Notes: generated by a model from the letters alone, not told the origin. DNA of 64,000 bases from Bradyrhizobium sp. NFR13 (GCF_900114605.1 NZ_FOTP01000003.1:186001-250000); one strand, 5' to 3'; shown: positions 33,050 through 42,918, numbered from the stretch's first letter. A program made the numbers and translations.

Positions 33050-34090
33050 TTGAATACGACGATTTTGCTGTTCCTTTTGCAGGACGGCATCACCAATGGC
33101 GCGATCTATGCGCTGCTAGGGCTGGCCCTGGTGCTGGTCTTTGCGGTTACACGCATCATCCTGATCCCCCAGGGCGAATTTATCACCTTTGGTGCGCTGA
33201 CTTATGCCAGCCTCTCGGCCGGCCAGATGCCGGGCACCATCAAGCTCGCGGTCGCCATGGGCGTCGTGGCCTTTGCCTTCGATCTCTTCACCTTCCGCAA
33301 GGCGCTCCATGCCAAGCGCGTATTGCGCTCGATCGCGGTGAACATCGTATTCCCGATGGCGATCTGGGGCGTGATGTGGGCGCTGGGTGGACGGCCGGGG
33401 AATATCGCCCTCAACATCGCGCTGTCGCTGCTGATCGTCGCCGCCATCGGCCTTTATCTCTATCGCATCGCGTTCCAGCCGATCGCCCACACCTCCGTGC
33501 TAGTGCTGCTGATCGCCTCCGTGGGCTGCCACCTGGCGCTACAGGGCTTCGGCCTCGTCTTCTTCGGCGCTGAGGGCCAGCGCGGCCCGGCGATCTCCTC
33601 AGACGCCATCACCATCGGCGCGCTGCGCTTCACCGGCCAGAGCATCGCCGTCTACGGCATCACCATCGCGCTGATCGTCGGGTTGTGGCTGTTCTTCGGT
33701 TACACGCTTTATGGCAAGGCGCTGCGCGCTACGGCGGTGAACCGCCTCGGTGCCCGCCTCGCCGGCATTCGGACCTCGCTGTCCGGCCAGATCGCGTTCC
33801 TGCTGGCCTCGGTCATCGGCGCCATCTCAGGCATTCTGATCGTGCCGATCACCACGCTCTATTACGACACCGGCTTCCTGATCGGCCTGAAGGGCTTCAT
33901 CGCCGCAATCATCGGCGGCCTCGTCAGCTATCCGCTGACGGCCGCCGCCGCGATCCTGGTTGGCTGCGTCGAGGCCTTCTCGTCTTTCTATGCGAGCAAC
34001 TACAAAGAGGTCATCGTCTTCACGCTGATCCTTCCGGTTCTGGTGCTGCGCTCGCTCGCCGCACCTGAAGTCGAAGAAGAGAAGGATTAA
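33050..34090 (+). CDS. livH: Branched-chain amino acid-type ABC permease LivH (346 aa)
   Basis: Inner-membrane permease subunit of a HAAT importer; opens with TTILLFLLQDGITNGAIYAL and contains IPQGEFITFGALTYA and the coupling-loop region LRATAVNRLGARLAGI. Start at TTG 33050 is favoured: GGGGGAG lies 9 nt upstream and it gives the normal LivH N-terminus; an ATG 39 nt upstream has no ribosome site. Slightly longer than typical LivH (about 290-310) because of extra helices (AFDLFTFRKAL, VNIVFPMAIWGVMWALGG). First gene of livH-livMG-livF and the likely partner of many of the nearby orphan binding proteins. Confidence 0.9.
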   Translation: MNTTILLFLLQDGITNGAIYALLGLALVLVFAVTRIILIPQGEFITFGALTYASLSAGQMPGTIKLAVAMGVVAFAFDLFTFRKALHAKRVLRSIAVNIVFPMAIWGVMWALGGRPGNIALNIALSLLIVAAIGLYLYRIAFQPIAHTSVLVLLIASVGCHLALQGFGLVFFGAEGQRGPAISSDAITIGALRFTGQSIAVYGITIALIVGLWLFFGYTLYGKALRATAVNRLGARLAGIRTSLSGQIAFLLASVIGAISGILIVPITTLYYDTGFLIGLKGFIAAIIGGLVSYPLTAAAAILVGCVEAFSSFYASNYKEVIVFTLILPVLVLRSLAAPEVEEEKD

Positions 34091-34095
34091 ACGCC

Positions 34096-35868
34096 ATGCG
34101 ACAGCGTCTCCTTCCCATTCTCGTCTTCGCGCTGGTAATGGCCGCGATCCCGTTCGTGCCGGGTGTGCCGCCATTCTGGATCGTGCTGCTCGACAATATC
34201 GGCCTCGCCGCGCTCGTCGCCATGGGCCTCGTGTTGCTCACCGGCGTCGGTGGCCTGACCTCATTCGGCCAGGCAGCGTTCTGCGGTTTCGGCGCCTATA
34301 CGACGGCCTATCTCACCACCGCCTATGGCATGTCGCCGTGGCTGACGCTGCCGATGTCACTGATCGTCTCGGGCCTCGCCGCGGTGCTGCTCGGCATCAT
34401 CACCATGCGTCTGTCGGGCCACTATCTTCCGCTCGGCACCATCGCCTGGGGCATCAGCCTGTTCTATCTGTTCAGCAAGCTGGAATTCCTCGGCCGTAAC
34501 GACGGCATCTCGGGCATCCCGCCGCTGTCGATCGGTACGTGGAAGATGCTGGATCCCGGCTCGATCTATTTCCCGATCTGGATTGCGGTCATCATCTGCG
34601 CGCTGTTGTCGATGAACCTTCTGGACTCGCGGACTGGCCGCGCCATCCGCGCGCTGCGCCGTGGCCATATCGCAGCCGAAGCCTTCGGCGTGCAGACGGC
34701 GCGCGCGAAGCTACTGGTCTTCATCTATGCAGCAGTTCTCGCCGGCCTATCCGGTTGGCTCTATGCGCATTTCCAGCGCGCTGCGAATCCGACGCCATTC
34801 GGACCGCATCTCGGCATCGAATATCTGTTCATCGCGGTGGTCGGCGGCGCCGGCTATGTCTGGGGCGGCGTGCTCGGTGCGGCCGTGGTCGTGATCCTCA
34901 AGGAAGTGCTGCAAAGCTATCTGCCGTTGATCTTCGGCGGCGGCGGCCAGCTCGAAACCATCGTGTTCGGCATCCTGCTCGTCGCGCTGCTCCAGCTCGC
35001 ACCGACTGGCATGTGGCCGTGGCTGACCGCGTGGCTGCCGTCTGGCGACAGCCGCAAGCGCCCCGCGCCAGCCGATGCGCTGCCCGCCCGTAACGACCAC
35101 CGTCCGGATACCGGCGTACTGCTGCAGGTCGACAAGGCGCGTAAGCAGTTTGGCGGCGTGGTCGCCGTCAACGACGTGTCGTTCAACGTGCAAGCGCGCG
35201 AGATCGTCGCTTTGATCGGCCCCAACGGCGCCGGCAAGAGCACGACCTTCAACCTCATCACCGGCGTGCTGGCCGCGACCGCCGGCAAGGTCGCGGTATT
35301 CGGCAAGAGTATCTCTGGCGCACGACCACAAGAGATCGTCAACCTCGGCATTGCCCGTACCTTCCAGCATGTGAAGCTGGTGCCCGACATGACTGTGCTG
35401 GAAAACGTCGCCCTCGGTGCCCATCTGCGCGGACGTTCGGGTGCCCTCGCCAGCATGCTGCGACTCGACCGCGCCGACGAAGCTAAACTGTTGGCGGAGG
35501 CCGCCAAGCAGATCGAGCGCGTCGGCCTCGGCGACCAGATGAACCAGCTTGCAGGATCCCTGTCTCTCGGCCAGCAGCGCATCGTCGAGATCGCTCGCGC
35601 ACTCTGCGTCGATCCGCTGCTGCTGCTGCTCGACGAACCCGCGGCCGGCCTGCGTCACATGGAGAAGCAGCAGCTTGCAGCGCTTTTGCGACAACTGCGC
35701 GATGGCGGCATGTCGGTGCTGCTGGTCGAACACGACATGGGCTTCGTCATGAATCTCGCCAACCGCATCGTGGTGCTCGATTTCGGCACCAAGATTGCCG
35801 AGGGCACACCGGCTGACATCAAGACCAATCCCGACGTCATCAAGGCCTATCTGGGAGCGGTCGCATGA
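34096..35868 (+). CDS. Fused LivM-LivG: ABC permease plus ATP-binding domain (590 aa)
   Basis: Residues 1-315 form the LivM permease ([40 protein letters not shown], coupling loop [16 protein letters not shown]). After a linker at about 316-345 ([20 protein letters not shown]) the LivG ATPase follows: Walker [10 protein letters not shown] at about 375-383, signature [15 protein letters not shown] near 490, Walker [12 protein letters not shown] near 510, switch His in VEHDMG. LivM and LivG are usually separate proteins; such fusions are known in this transporter class. The gene lies 5 bp after livH and overlaps livF by 4 bp. Confidence 0.93.
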   Translation: MRQRLLPILVFALVMAAIPFVPGVPPFWIVLLDNIGLAALVAMGLVLLTGVGGLTSFGQAAFCGFGAYTTAYLTTAYGMSPWLTLPMSLIVSGLAAVLLGIITMRLSGHYLPLGTIAWGISLFYLFSKLEFLGRNDGISGIPPLSIGTWKMLDPGSIYFPIWIAVIICALLSMNLLDSRTGRAIRALRRGHIAAEAFGVQTARAKLLVFIYAAVLAGLSGWLYAHFQRAANPTPFGPHLGIEYLFIAVVGGAGYVWGGVLGAAVVVILKEVLQSYLPLIFGGGGQLETIVFGILLVALLQLAPTGMWPWLTAWLPSGDSRKRPAPADALPARNDHRPDTGVLLQVDKARKQFGGVVAVNDVSFNVQAREIVALIGPNGAGKSTTFNLITGVLAATAGKVAVFGKSISGARPQEIVNLGIARTFQHVKLVPDMTVLENVALGAHLRGRSGALASMLRLDRADEAKLLAEAAKQIERVGLGDQMNQLAGSLSLGQQRIVEIARALCVDPLLLLLDEPAAGLRHMEKQQLAALLRQLRDGGMSVLLVEHDMGFVMNLANRIVVLDFGTKIAEGTPADIKTNPDVIKAYLGAVA

Positions 35869-36596
35869 GCACCTTGCTGCAAGTCACCGATGCGCATGTC
35901 GCCTATGGCAAGGTCGAGGCGGTCCGTGCGGTCAATCTCGAGGTTCGTGAAGGCGAGATCGTCACCATCATCGGCGCCAATGGTGCCGGCAAGACAACAT
36001 TGCTGAATGCGACGATGGGAATCCTGCCGCTGAAAGGCGGCGTGACATTCACGGGACAGGATATATCCAAACTCGATATCGAGGATCGTGTCGCAGCTGG
36101 CCTGAGCCTAGTTCCCGAACATCGCGAATTGTTCGCCACCATGAATGTGGAAGACAATCTGCTGCTCGGCGCCTTCCGCATCGACAAGGCAACGGCCGCG
36201 CGTTCGTTCGAGCGAGTCTACACGCTATTTCCGCGCCTCAAGGAACGTCGCAAGCAGCTGGCCGGCACGATGTCCGGCGGCGAACAGCAGATGCTGGCGA
36301 TGGGTCGTGCGCTGATGGGAGCGCCGAAGCTGCTGATGCTCGACGAGCCGAGCCTCGGCCTCGCCCCGATCATCGTCGCCGACATCTTCCGCATAGTCAG
36401 CGAGCTCAGGGCAGCCGGCGTCTCGGTGCTGCTAGTCGAGCAAAACGCACAGGCCGCGCTGAAGATCGCCGACCGTGCTTATGTGATGGAGCTTGGCGAG
36501 TTCATCCTCGATGGAAACGCCAGCGACATCGCCAGTAACCAACGCGTGGTCGCGAGCTACCTTGGCTTTCAGCACGAAGGCGCGAGCGCAATCTGA
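35865..36596 (+). CDS. livF: Branched-chain amino acid-type ABC transporter ATP-binding protein LivF (243 aa)
   Basis: Walker A GANGAGKTT at about residues 36-44, signature MSGGEQQMLAMGRAL near 135, Walker B KLLMLDEPSLGL near 155, switch region LVEQNAQAAL. The helical domain contains LSLVPEHRELFATMNVEDNLLLG typical of LivF. Starts in an ATGA overlap with livMG and ends the operon, followed by a bidirectional terminator. Confidence 0.95.
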   Translation: MSTLLQVTDAHVAYGKVEAVRAVNLEVREGEIVTIIGANGAGKTTLLNATMGILPLKGGVTFTGQDISKLDIEDRVAAGLSLVPEHRELFATMNVEDNLLLGAFRIDKATAARSFERVYTLFPRLKERRKQLAGTMSGGEQQMLAMGRALMGAPKLLMLDEPSLGLAPIIVADIFRIVSELRAAGVSVLLVEQNAQAALKIADRAYVMELGEFILDGNASDIASNQRVVASYLGFQHEGASAI

Positions 36597-36609
36597 TCTC
36601 GATCATATG

Positions 36610-36642
36610 AAAAAACCGGCTGTCTCGCGGCAGCCGGTTTTT
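36610..36642. terminator. Bidirectional terminator between livF and the convergent binding-protein gene
   Basis: Perfect stem ACCGGCTG / CAGCCGGT flanked by AAAAA on the left and TTTTT on the right, so it can act on both strands. Confidence 0.88.
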
Positions 36643-36661
36643 GTTTGAGCTGTGCTCCAGT

Positions 36662-37813
36662 TTATTTCGCCGGAACGTATTTGCCGTCCTTCACCGTCAA
36701 CAGGATCCGCGAACGATCGTCGACGCCGTTACGGTCCTTTTCGCTGTAGTTGTAGACGCCCTGCGTCGCGGCGATTTCCTTCTCGCTTATCAGCGCCTGG
36801 CGGATGGCTTCGCGGAATTCCGGGGTGCTGGGCTTGGCGGTCTTCAGCGCCACGGGCACGACGCGCTTCAGCACTTCGAACACGTCATAGGCGTGGCCGG
36901 CGAACTGACTGCGGCTGTTAGCGCCGTATTTGGCTTCATAGGCCGCGTTGAGTTCGAGGCCGGGCTTCTTGGTCAGCGCCGTGTCCGGCTGACCTTCCGG
37001 ATACATCACGGGACCAGCGGCCATCAGCACACCTTCGGCCGACTTGCCGGCGATGCGGATGAAGTCGCTCGAGGCGGCGCCATGGGTCTGGTAGATCAGC
37101 CCCTTGTAGCCGCGGTCACGCAGCTCGGACTGCGGCATACCGGCACCGGTGCCAGCAGCGCCGATCAGGATCGCATCGGGATTGGCAGCAATAAGCTTCA
37201 GCGCCTGACCGGTGATCGACGTATCCGGACGTGCGAAACGCTCGTCGTCGACGATGGACATGCCCATCGCTGACGTCTGGGCCTTGAGGTCATTGAACCA
37301 CAGGTCGCCATAGCTGTCTGAGTAACCGACATAGGCGATGGTCTTCACCCCATGGGCCCTCATGTGGTCGTACATGACCTTGCCGACGATCTCGACTGGC
37401 TGCGGCATGTCCACCGACCACTTCACACGCGCTGGCGTAAACGGCATCGGCGACAGGCTGAAATGCGGCACACCGGCTTCGTTGGCGACCGCCGACATGG
37501 CGACTGAGGACGGTACGATCGACGAGCCGACCATGATGTCGGCCTTGGATTCCGACACGAAACGGCGCGCATTGGTGGTCGCGATGGACGGATCACCGCC
37601 GTCATCGAGCACAATCAGCTTCAGCGGCACGCCGCCGATGTCCTTCGGCACGAATTCCAGCGCGTTGCGCTCAGGCACGCCCAGCGCCGCCGCAGGGCCC
37701 GTGGTGGAGATGCTGATGCCGACGGTGATCTCGGCGGCGGTCTGGGTTTCGGCGGGGGTGGCAGTCGCCAGCGAGACGGCAACAGCCGCGATCGCCAGGT
37801 GAAGCTTGGACAT
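36662..37813 (-). CDS. HAAT-family ABC substrate-binding protein (383 aa), second subfamily
   Basis: Signal peptide MSKLHLAIAAVAVSLATATP with cleavage near AETQTA; mature start EITVGISISTTGPAAALGVP. Blocks GDPSIATTNARRFVSESKAD, KTIAYVGYSDSYGDLWFNDL and YKGLIYQTHGAASSDFIRIA belong to a subfamily distinct from the five-copy array and shared with the neighbour at 38005-39153. Start at 37813 has AGAAAG about 9 nt upstream. Convergent with livF; probably uses the LivHMGF membrane complex. Ligand unknown, an aromatic or phenylpropanoid acid being plausible from context. Confidence 0.92.
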   Translation of the reverse strand: MSKLHLAIAAVAVSLATATPAETQTAAEITVGISISTTGPAAALGVPERNALEFVPKDIGGVPLKLIVLDDGGDPSIATTNARRFVSESKADIMVGSSIVPSSVAMSAVANEAGVPHFSLSPMPFTPARVKWSVDMPQPVEIVGKVMYDHMRAHGVKTIAYVGYSDSYGDLWFNDLKAQTSAMGMSIVDDERFARPDTSITGQALKLIAANPDAILIGAAGTGAGMPQSELRDRGYKGLIYQTHGAASSDFIRIAGKSAEGVLMAAGPVMYPEGQPDTALTKKPGLELNAAYEAKYGANSRSQFAGHAYDVFEVLKRVVPVALKTAKPSTPEFREAIRQALISEKEIAATQGVYNYSEKDRNGVDDRSRILLTVKDGKYVPAK

Positions 37814-37911
37814 GTCGTATCTTTCTCGTGTGGACGCAGAGAGCGCTGAAAGCGGCAGCGATACCGGCAGACGTGGCGCTGGTTGTGATCGCGCGAAGCC
37901 TCGCGCGCAGC

Positions 37912-37940
37912 AAAAAGCCGACCCTCTGGCGAGGGCCGGC
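37912..37940 (-). terminator. Terminator after the binding-protein gene at 38005-39153
   Basis: On the minus strand GCCGgCCCTC / GAGGGtCGGC with a 4 nt loop, followed by TTTTT. It separates the two tandem binding-protein genes, so the second likely has its own promoter. Confidence 0.75.
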
Positions 37941-38004
37941 CTTGTTATCGAAAAATACCGGCAAAGCAAAGGCGCTTGGCGCCCTGCCCTCCGTCAGATC
38001 TGCA

Positions 38005-39153
38005 TTACTGGGCGAGAACGTATTTACCGTCCTTCACCGTCAGCAGGATGCGCGAGCGCTCATCAAGGCCGTAACGATCCTTTTCGGTGAAGTTGTAGAC
38101 GCCCTGGGTGGCGGCAATCTCACGCTCGGTGAGCAGCGCTTGCCGGATCGCCTCGCGGAACTCGGGGGTGCCGGGCTTGGCGGTCTTCAGCGCCGTCGGG
38201 ATCACCCGCTTCAGCACCTCGAAGGCGTCATAGGAGTGGCCGGCGAACTGGCTGCGGCTGTTCGGGCCATATTTGGCCTCATAGGCGGTGTTGAGCGTCA
38301 TGCCGGGCTTCTTGGTCAGCGCGGTGTCGGCCTGGCCTTCCGGATACATCACCGGGCCGGAGGCCATCAGCACGCCTTCGGCAGCTTTGCCGGCAATGCG
38401 GATGAAGTCCATCGAGGCGGCGCCGTGGGTCTGATAGATCAGGCCCTTGTAGCCCTTGTCGCGCAGTTCGGTCTGCGGTAGCGCGGCCGCGGTGCCCGAG
38501 GCGCCGATCAGGATCGCGTCAGGATTGGCGGCGATCAGTTTCAGCACCTGGCCAGTCACCGACGTATCCGGACGGGCAAAACGCTCTTCCGCCGCGATAT
38601 TGATGCCCATCGGCACCGCCTGGGTCTTGAGATCGTTGAACCACAGATCGCCGTAGCTATCGGAATAGCCGATATAGCCGATGGTCTTGATGCCCTTGGA
38701 CTTCATGTGGTCGTACATCACCTTGCCGACGATTGGCACGGGCTGGGGCATGGCCACCGACCACTTGGCGCGTTCCGGCGTGATCGGCAGCGGCGACAGG
38801 GCGAAATGCGGGATGCCAGCTTCGTTGGCCACGTTGGACACCGCAATGCTGGTTGGCGTCACCGCCGAACCCATGATGATGTCGGCCTTGGATTCGGTCA
38901 TGAAACGGCGGGCATTGGTGGTCGCGGTGGTCGGATCGCCGCCATCGTCGAGCACGATGATCTTGAGCGGCACGCCGCCGATTTCCTTCGGCACGAATTC
39001 CAGCGCGTTGCGTTCGGGAATGCCCAGCGCGGCCGCGGGACCCGTGGTCGACGTGGTGATGCCGATGGTGATGTCGGACGTCTGCGCAAAAGCCGGTGCG
39101 GCGAGTGCCAGCGAAGCGGCAACAGCCGCGATCGCCAAGTGATGCTTGGTCAT
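38005..39153 (-). CDS. HAAT-family ABC substrate-binding protein (382 aa), paralogue of 36662-37813
   Basis: Signal peptide MTKHHLAIAAVAASLALAAP ending AFAQ; mature start TSDITIGITTSTTGPAAALG. Very similar to the next gene (NSRSQFAGH, EFREAIRQAL, RSRILLTVKDGKYV blocks), so the pair is a tandem duplication. Start at 39153 has GGGAGAG 5-11 nt upstream. Followed by its own terminator. It lies 130 bp downstream of the SDR gene of the crotonase-ligase operon. Confidence 0.92.
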   Translation of the reverse strand: MTKHHLAIAAVAASLALAAPAFAQTSDITIGITTSTTGPAAALGIPERNALEFVPKEIGGVPLKIIVLDDGGDPTTATTNARRFMTESKADIIMGSAVTPTSIAVSNVANEAGIPHFALSPLPITPERAKWSVAMPQPVPIVGKVMYDHMKSKGIKTIGYIGYSDSYGDLWFNDLKTQAVPMGINIAAEERFARPDTSVTGQVLKLIAANPDAILIGASGTAAALPQTELRDKGYKGLIYQTHGAASMDFIRIAGKAAEGVLMASGPVMYPEGQADTALTKKPGMTLNTAYEAKYGPNSRSQFAGHSYDAFEVLKRVIPTALKTAKPGTPEFREAIRQALLTEREIAATQGVYNFTEKDRYGLDERSRILLTVKDGKYVLAQ

Positions 39154-39231
39154 GGGTCTCTCCCTCAGGGTCAATTTTTTATGTGGTCAGCTAAATCAAA
39201 GTTCGGCTGGCTTATCAGCCCCTTCTTTAGG

Positions 39232-39268
39232 TCAGTGCGCCCGTACCGGTAAAGGGCTAGCGCACTGA
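39232..39268 (-). terminator. Possible weak terminator after the SDR gene
   Basis: Inverted repeat TCAGTGCGC / GCGCACTGA (9 bp, 19 nt loop) just after the SDR stop; no clear T-run. Confidence 0.4.
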
Positions 39269-39283
39269 TGCTTTGCCGCAGGC

Positions 39284-40045
39284 TTAACGTGGCGCCATGC
39301 GCAGCGAGGCGTCGAGCCGGACCACCTCGCCGTTCAGATATGGATTATCGATCATGTGCAGTGCGAGAGACGCGAATTCGTCGGCATGGCCGAGTCGGCG
39401 CGGAAATGGGATCGCCGCGGCGAGGCTGTCCTGAGCCTCCTGCGGCAGACCTGCCAGCAGCGGCGTCATGAACAGACCCGGTGCGATGGTCAGCACGCGA
39501 ATGCCAAACTGGGCCATTTCGCGCGCGATCGGCAGCGTCATGCCGACGATGCCCCCCTTCGACGCCGAATAGGCGGACTGGCCGATCTGGCCGTCATAGG
39601 CGGCCACCGAGGCCGTCGAGATCACCACGCCGCGCTCGCCGGTTTCCAGCGGCTCCAGCTTGGACATAGGATCGGTCGCCAGACGGATCATGTTGAAGGA
39701 CCCGATCAGATTGACGCGGATGACCTTGTCGAAATCGCCGAGCGCCATCGGACCATCGCGGCCAATCACGCGCTTGGCGACGCCAATGCCGGCGCAGTTC
39801 ACCAGCACGCGCGCCGGGCCGTGCGCCTTGGCGGCGACGGCGACCGCGGCTTCAGCGGACGCAGCGTCCGACACATCGCAGGAGATCGCGATGCCGCCGA
39901 TTTCCCTAGCGACGGTTTCGGCGAGTGTCGTGTTGAGATCAAGCAGCGCGACTTTCGCGCCTTGCGCAGCGAGCCTGCGCGCTGTCGCAGCGCCGAGGCC
40001 GGATGCGCCGCCGGTGACAATGGCGGATTGATTTGTGAGTTGCAT
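39284..40045 (-). CDS. Short-chain dehydrogenase/reductase, 3-hydroxyacyl-CoA dehydrogenase-like (253 aa)
   Basis: NAD-binding Rossmann fold with TGGASGLG at residues 11-18 and an Asp at the end of strand 2 (VALLDLN) favouring NAD. Catalytic residues: Ser in STASVAAYDG, Tyr and Lys in YSASKGG. It resembles the type-2 (HSD10-like) 3-hydroxyacyl-CoA dehydrogenases that oxidise the hydroxyacyl-CoA produced by a crotonase. Start at 40045 with GGGAGAG 5-11 nt upstream. Last gene of the operon crotonase - ligase - SDR, consistent with beta-oxidation-like shortening of a phenylpropenoyl-CoA side chain. Confidence 0.88.
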   Translation of the reverse strand: MQLTNQSAIVTGGASGLGAATARRLAAQGAKVALLDLNTTLAETVAREIGGIAISCDVSDAASAEAAVAVAAKAHGPARVLVNCAGIGVAKRVIGRDGPMALGDFDKVIRVNLIGSFNMIRLATDPMSKLEPLETGERGVVISTASVAAYDGQIGQSAYSASKGGIVGMTLPIAREMAQFGIRVLTIAPGLFMTPLLAGLPQEAQDSLAAAIPFPRRLGHADEFASLALHMIDNPYLNGEVVRLDASLRMAPR

Positions 40046-40085
40046 GACGCTCTCCCGTGTTTAGCTCTTCTGGTAATCCCCGTTC

Positions 40086-40128
40086 GTCGTTCTGGGCTCG
40101 TGTGCAGCTGACGCTGCCCCGGAATGAC
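40086..40128. repeat. Degenerate copy of the GTCATTCCGG palindromic element
   Basis: Left arm GTCGTTCTGGG is diverged, right arm CCCCGGAATGAC is intact. It sits between the SDR and the ligase genes of one operon. Confidence 0.5.
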
Positions 40129-40135
40129 CGTGTGG

Positions 40136-42019
40136 TCAGATCGCAATGACTTTCGCTGCTTCCGCATTCCCATAGATGTCGTCGATCAGTTTAGCGCGAT
40201 GCTCGAGCACCGCGCGCTGATTCACCGAGCCCTTGTCGGTGACTTCGCCGCGATCGATCGACAGCGGTGTATCGAGCAGCACAGCCTTGGCGATGCGCGT
40301 CGATGAACCGGTGGCGCCGGCCATGAAGCGCGCGAGGCGCTCGCGAAACGCGTTGCGGATGATCGGATCATTGGCTGCCGCAGCAAGGTCGCCCGCAGGA
40401 AGATCGGGATTGATCACACGGCAGCCGTCGAGATCGAGAATGACGAGAGCTGCGAGTTCATCGCGGTTGATGCCAGCGATGACGACATCGCGCACCAGCG
40501 GCGCGCAAGTACCGACGAAGCGCGCGCGCAGCGGGCCAACACTGACCCAGGTGCCGCTGCCGAGCTTGAAATCCTCGGAGATACGGCCGTCGAAATCGAA
40601 GCCTGCGGAAAGATCATTGGGATCGACCGCTTTGAGCGCATCGCCGAAGATGTAATAGCCCTCCTCGTCAAACGCCTTCGCGGTCAGTTCCGGCTCGCGC
40701 CAATAGCCCGGCGTGATGTTCGGCCCTTTTGCGCGTACTTCCATCTTGCCGTTATTCGGCACCAGCTTGGCATCGTTGCCCGGCACCGGGAGACCGACAT
40801 GGCCGGAGCGACTGGTGACAGGATTGACACACATGAAGAAGGGCGAGGTCTCGGTCGCGCCGAGACCTGTCAGCATCGGCACGCGCACGCCGGTGGTCTG
40901 GACCGACAGTTCATCGAGACTGTCCCAGACATAGGCCGACAGCGCAGCACCCGAGAAAAACATCGCATGCAGCCGTGTGAAAAATTTCTCGCGCAACGCC
41001 GCATCCTCGCGCAGATAGGGCAGCAGCGATTCATAGCCTTTAGGAACGTTAAAATAGACCGTGGGTGAAATCTCGCGGAGATTGCGGATGGTCTGCTCGA
41101 TGCCAGCCGGTGTCGGCTTGCCGTCGTCGAGATACATCGAGCCGCCATTGAACAGTGTCAGCCCGATATTGTGATTGCCGCCGAAAGTATGATTCCACGG
41201 CAGCCAGTCGATGATGACAGGCGGCTCGTCCTTCAGGAAAGCCAGCGTGTCGCGCAGCATGATTTGGTTGGCGCACATCATGCGCTGGGTATTGATCACA
41301 GCCTTCGGATTGCCTGTCGAGCCCGAAGTCAGCAGAAATTTGGCGATTGTGTCAGGACCGATGGCAGCATTCGCGGCGTCGAGATTGGCTGCCTCCTGCG
41401 TCGTGAGAAACTCAGAGAGCTTTGTCACACCGCGATCCGGCAGCATGCCGCGGGACACGACGACTTCGACATCGGCCGGGACATTGACGCGGACCGCATC
41501 CGCGAACACGTCGCCGTCGTCGACGAACACCAACCCTGGCGTCAGCAGCTTCATGAGATAGCCGAGCTTGCCGTAATCCTTCGACACCAGCGAATAAGCC
41601 GGCGACACCGGCGCATAGGGGATACCGGCATAGAGCGCGCCAAAAGCGATCAGTGCGTGATCGACCGAATTTCCGGAGAGGATGACGATGGGCCTGTCGG
41701 CCGACAGCCCGCGGGTCAGCAGAGCCGAGGCGATGTGGCGCGCTGCGTCCAGCATCTGGGCGTAAGTGACTTCACGCCAGCCGCCGCCTTCCGCGCGCTC
41801 GGCCATGAAGACGCGACCCGGCGTCTCCCTGGCCCAGTGATGCAAATAATCGGTGACGCGATCCGGATAGTCGCCGATGGCTTTGGCCGGCCGCAGGTAG
41901 ATAGTGCCGTTATCGTGGCGCTCGATAGTGACAGCGGGGTCGCCGTAGGATATCGGCCGCAACGGATGCGCCGCCTCTGCCCGCTTGGTCTGATCGATCT
42001 TGTCGGCACTTGCAGACAT
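40136..42019 (-). CDS. Feruloyl-CoA synthase-like acyl-CoA ligase (627 aa)
   Basis: ANL-superfamily enzyme that activates a carboxylic acid to its CoA thioester through an acyl-adenylate. The phosphate-binding motif LLTSGSTGNPKAV is near residue 225, the A5 region GLGATETSPF near 385, and the C-terminal domain carries GRISEDFKLGSGTWV. The long form with the N-terminal PISYGDPAVTIERHDNGTIY segment and the C-terminal SIDRGEVTDKGSVNQRAVL belongs to the group annotated as feruloyl-CoA synthases. Start at 42019. Lies 65 bp after the crotonase gene. A paralogue occurs at 61887-63761. Substrate probably a hydroxycinnamate or related aryl acid, not proven. Confidence 0.88.
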   Translation of the reverse strand: MSASADKIDQTKRAEAAHPLRPISYGDPAVTIERHDNGTIYLRPAKAIGDYPDRVTDYLHHWARETPGRVFMAERAEGGGWREVTYAQMLDAARHIASALLTRGLSADRPIVILSGNSVDHALIAFGALYAGIPYAPVSPAYSLVSKDYGKLGYLMKLLTPGLVFVDDGDVFADAVRVNVPADVEVVVSRGMLPDRGVTKLSEFLTTQEAANLDAANAAIGPDTIAKFLLTSGSTGNPKAVINTQRMMCANQIMLRDTLAFLKDEPPVIIDWLPWNHTFGGNHNIGLTLFNGGSMYLDDGKPTPAGIEQTIRNLREISPTVYFNVPKGYESLLPYLREDAALREKFFTRLHAMFFSGAALSAYVWDSLDELSVQTTGVRVPMLTGLGATETSPFFMCVNPVTSRSGHVGLPVPGNDAKLVPNNGKMEVRAKGPNITPGYWREPELTAKAFDEEGYYIFGDALKAVDPNDLSAGFDFDGRISEDFKLGSGTWVSVGPLRARFVGTCAPLVRDVVIAGINRDELAALVILDLDGCRVINPDLPAGDLAAAANDPIIRNAFRERLARFMAGATGSSTRIAKAVLLDTPLSIDRGEVTDKGSVNQRAVLEHRAKLIDDIYGNAEAAKVIAI

Positions 42020-42084
42020 TGTTTCCGCCCTGTGTATTCGTCTCGATTATTGCTTTTATTTTTGTTCGTTGTCGTCTTGCCGGA

Positions 42085-42876
42085 TTAGCCAGGTTTCACC
42101 TTGCCGGCCTTGCGCTCCAGAAAATCCCTGATGCGATTTTTCGCCTCCTGATCGCTCTGCGCCACCGAGGCCATCAACGCTTCGAGCATCAGGCCGGTCT
42201 GCGGACTGGCTTCGGCGATCAGCGGCAAGGCCTGCAACACGGCAAAATTTGTCAACGGCGCGTTCTGCGCAACACGTTCGGCAAGCTCTATGGCCTTGGG
42301 CAACGCGCCGTCGGCTTCCGTCAGATATTGCGCGAAGCCGAGCGACATACCCTCTTCCGCCTTATAGACGCGGCCCGTGAGCATCATGTCGGCCATCCGG
42401 TGCACACCGATCAGACGCGGCAGGCGCATCGAACCGCCGCCACCAACGAAAATGCCGCGGCTGCCTTCCGGCAGCGCGTAGTAGACCGAGGGATCGGCAA
42501 CGCGGATATGCGCGGAGCAAGCCAGTTCAAGCCCGCCGCCGATCACTGCCCCCTGTAGTGCGGCAATCACCGGGACGCGGCAATGCTGGATGATATCGAA
42601 CACCCGGTGCCACATCCGTGAATGCATCAGGCCGGCCGTCGCGTCGCGCTCGGTGAGTTCGGACAGATCGAGACCCGCGGAAAAATGCCCACCGATGCCG
42701 TGCACCACCACCGCACCGATGTCGTCCGGCAGTGATGCGAAGCAACGCTCGATCTCCAGGATCAGCCCATCATTCAGCGCGTTGCGCTTGGCGGGACGGT
42801 TCAGGCCCACGATCAACACGCGGCCCTGGGTTTCGATCTGGAGCATGGCGGCGGCAGCGGCGACGGCTTGGTTCAT
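42085..42876 (-). CDS. Crotonase-family enoyl-CoA hydratase/lyase (263 aa)
   Basis: Crotonase fold with the oxyanion-hole segments GHFSAGLDL near residue 63 and IGGGLELACSA near 112, keeping the first catalytic Glu, and LPEGSRGIFVGGGG near 138 with the second Glu position filled. Start at 42876. First gene of the operon with the CoA ligase and SDR, so it should hydrate or cleave the ligase product. Operator candidate B lies 28-42 bp upstream of the start and overlaps a TATAAT hexamer, so expression is probably repressed there. Confidence 0.88.
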   Translation of the reverse strand: MNQAVAAAAAMLQIETQGRVLIVGLNRPAKRNALNDGLILEIERCFASLPDDIGAVVVHGIGGHFSAGLDLSELTERDATAGLMHSRMWHRVFDIIQHCRVPVIAALQGAVIGGGLELACSAHIRVADPSVYYALPEGSRGIFVGGGGSMRLPRLIGVHRMADMMLTGRVYKAEEGMSLGFAQYLTEADGALPKAIELAERVAQNAPLTNFAVLQALPLIAEASPQTGLMLEALMASVAQSDQEAKNRIRDFLERKAGKVKPG

Positions 42877-42903
42877 GAGCGCTATTAGGTCCTAGCTAGA
42901 ATA

Positions 42904-42918
42904 ATTATATCTTATAAC
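42904..42918 (-). promoter_or_regulatory. Operator candidate B upstream of the crotonase-ligase-SDR operon
   Basis: On the minus strand GTTATA-AGA-TATAAT. The right arm is a perfect -10 hexamer, so a bound repressor would block the promoter. The arms are identical to those of site C at 47688-47702. Confidence 0.55.
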
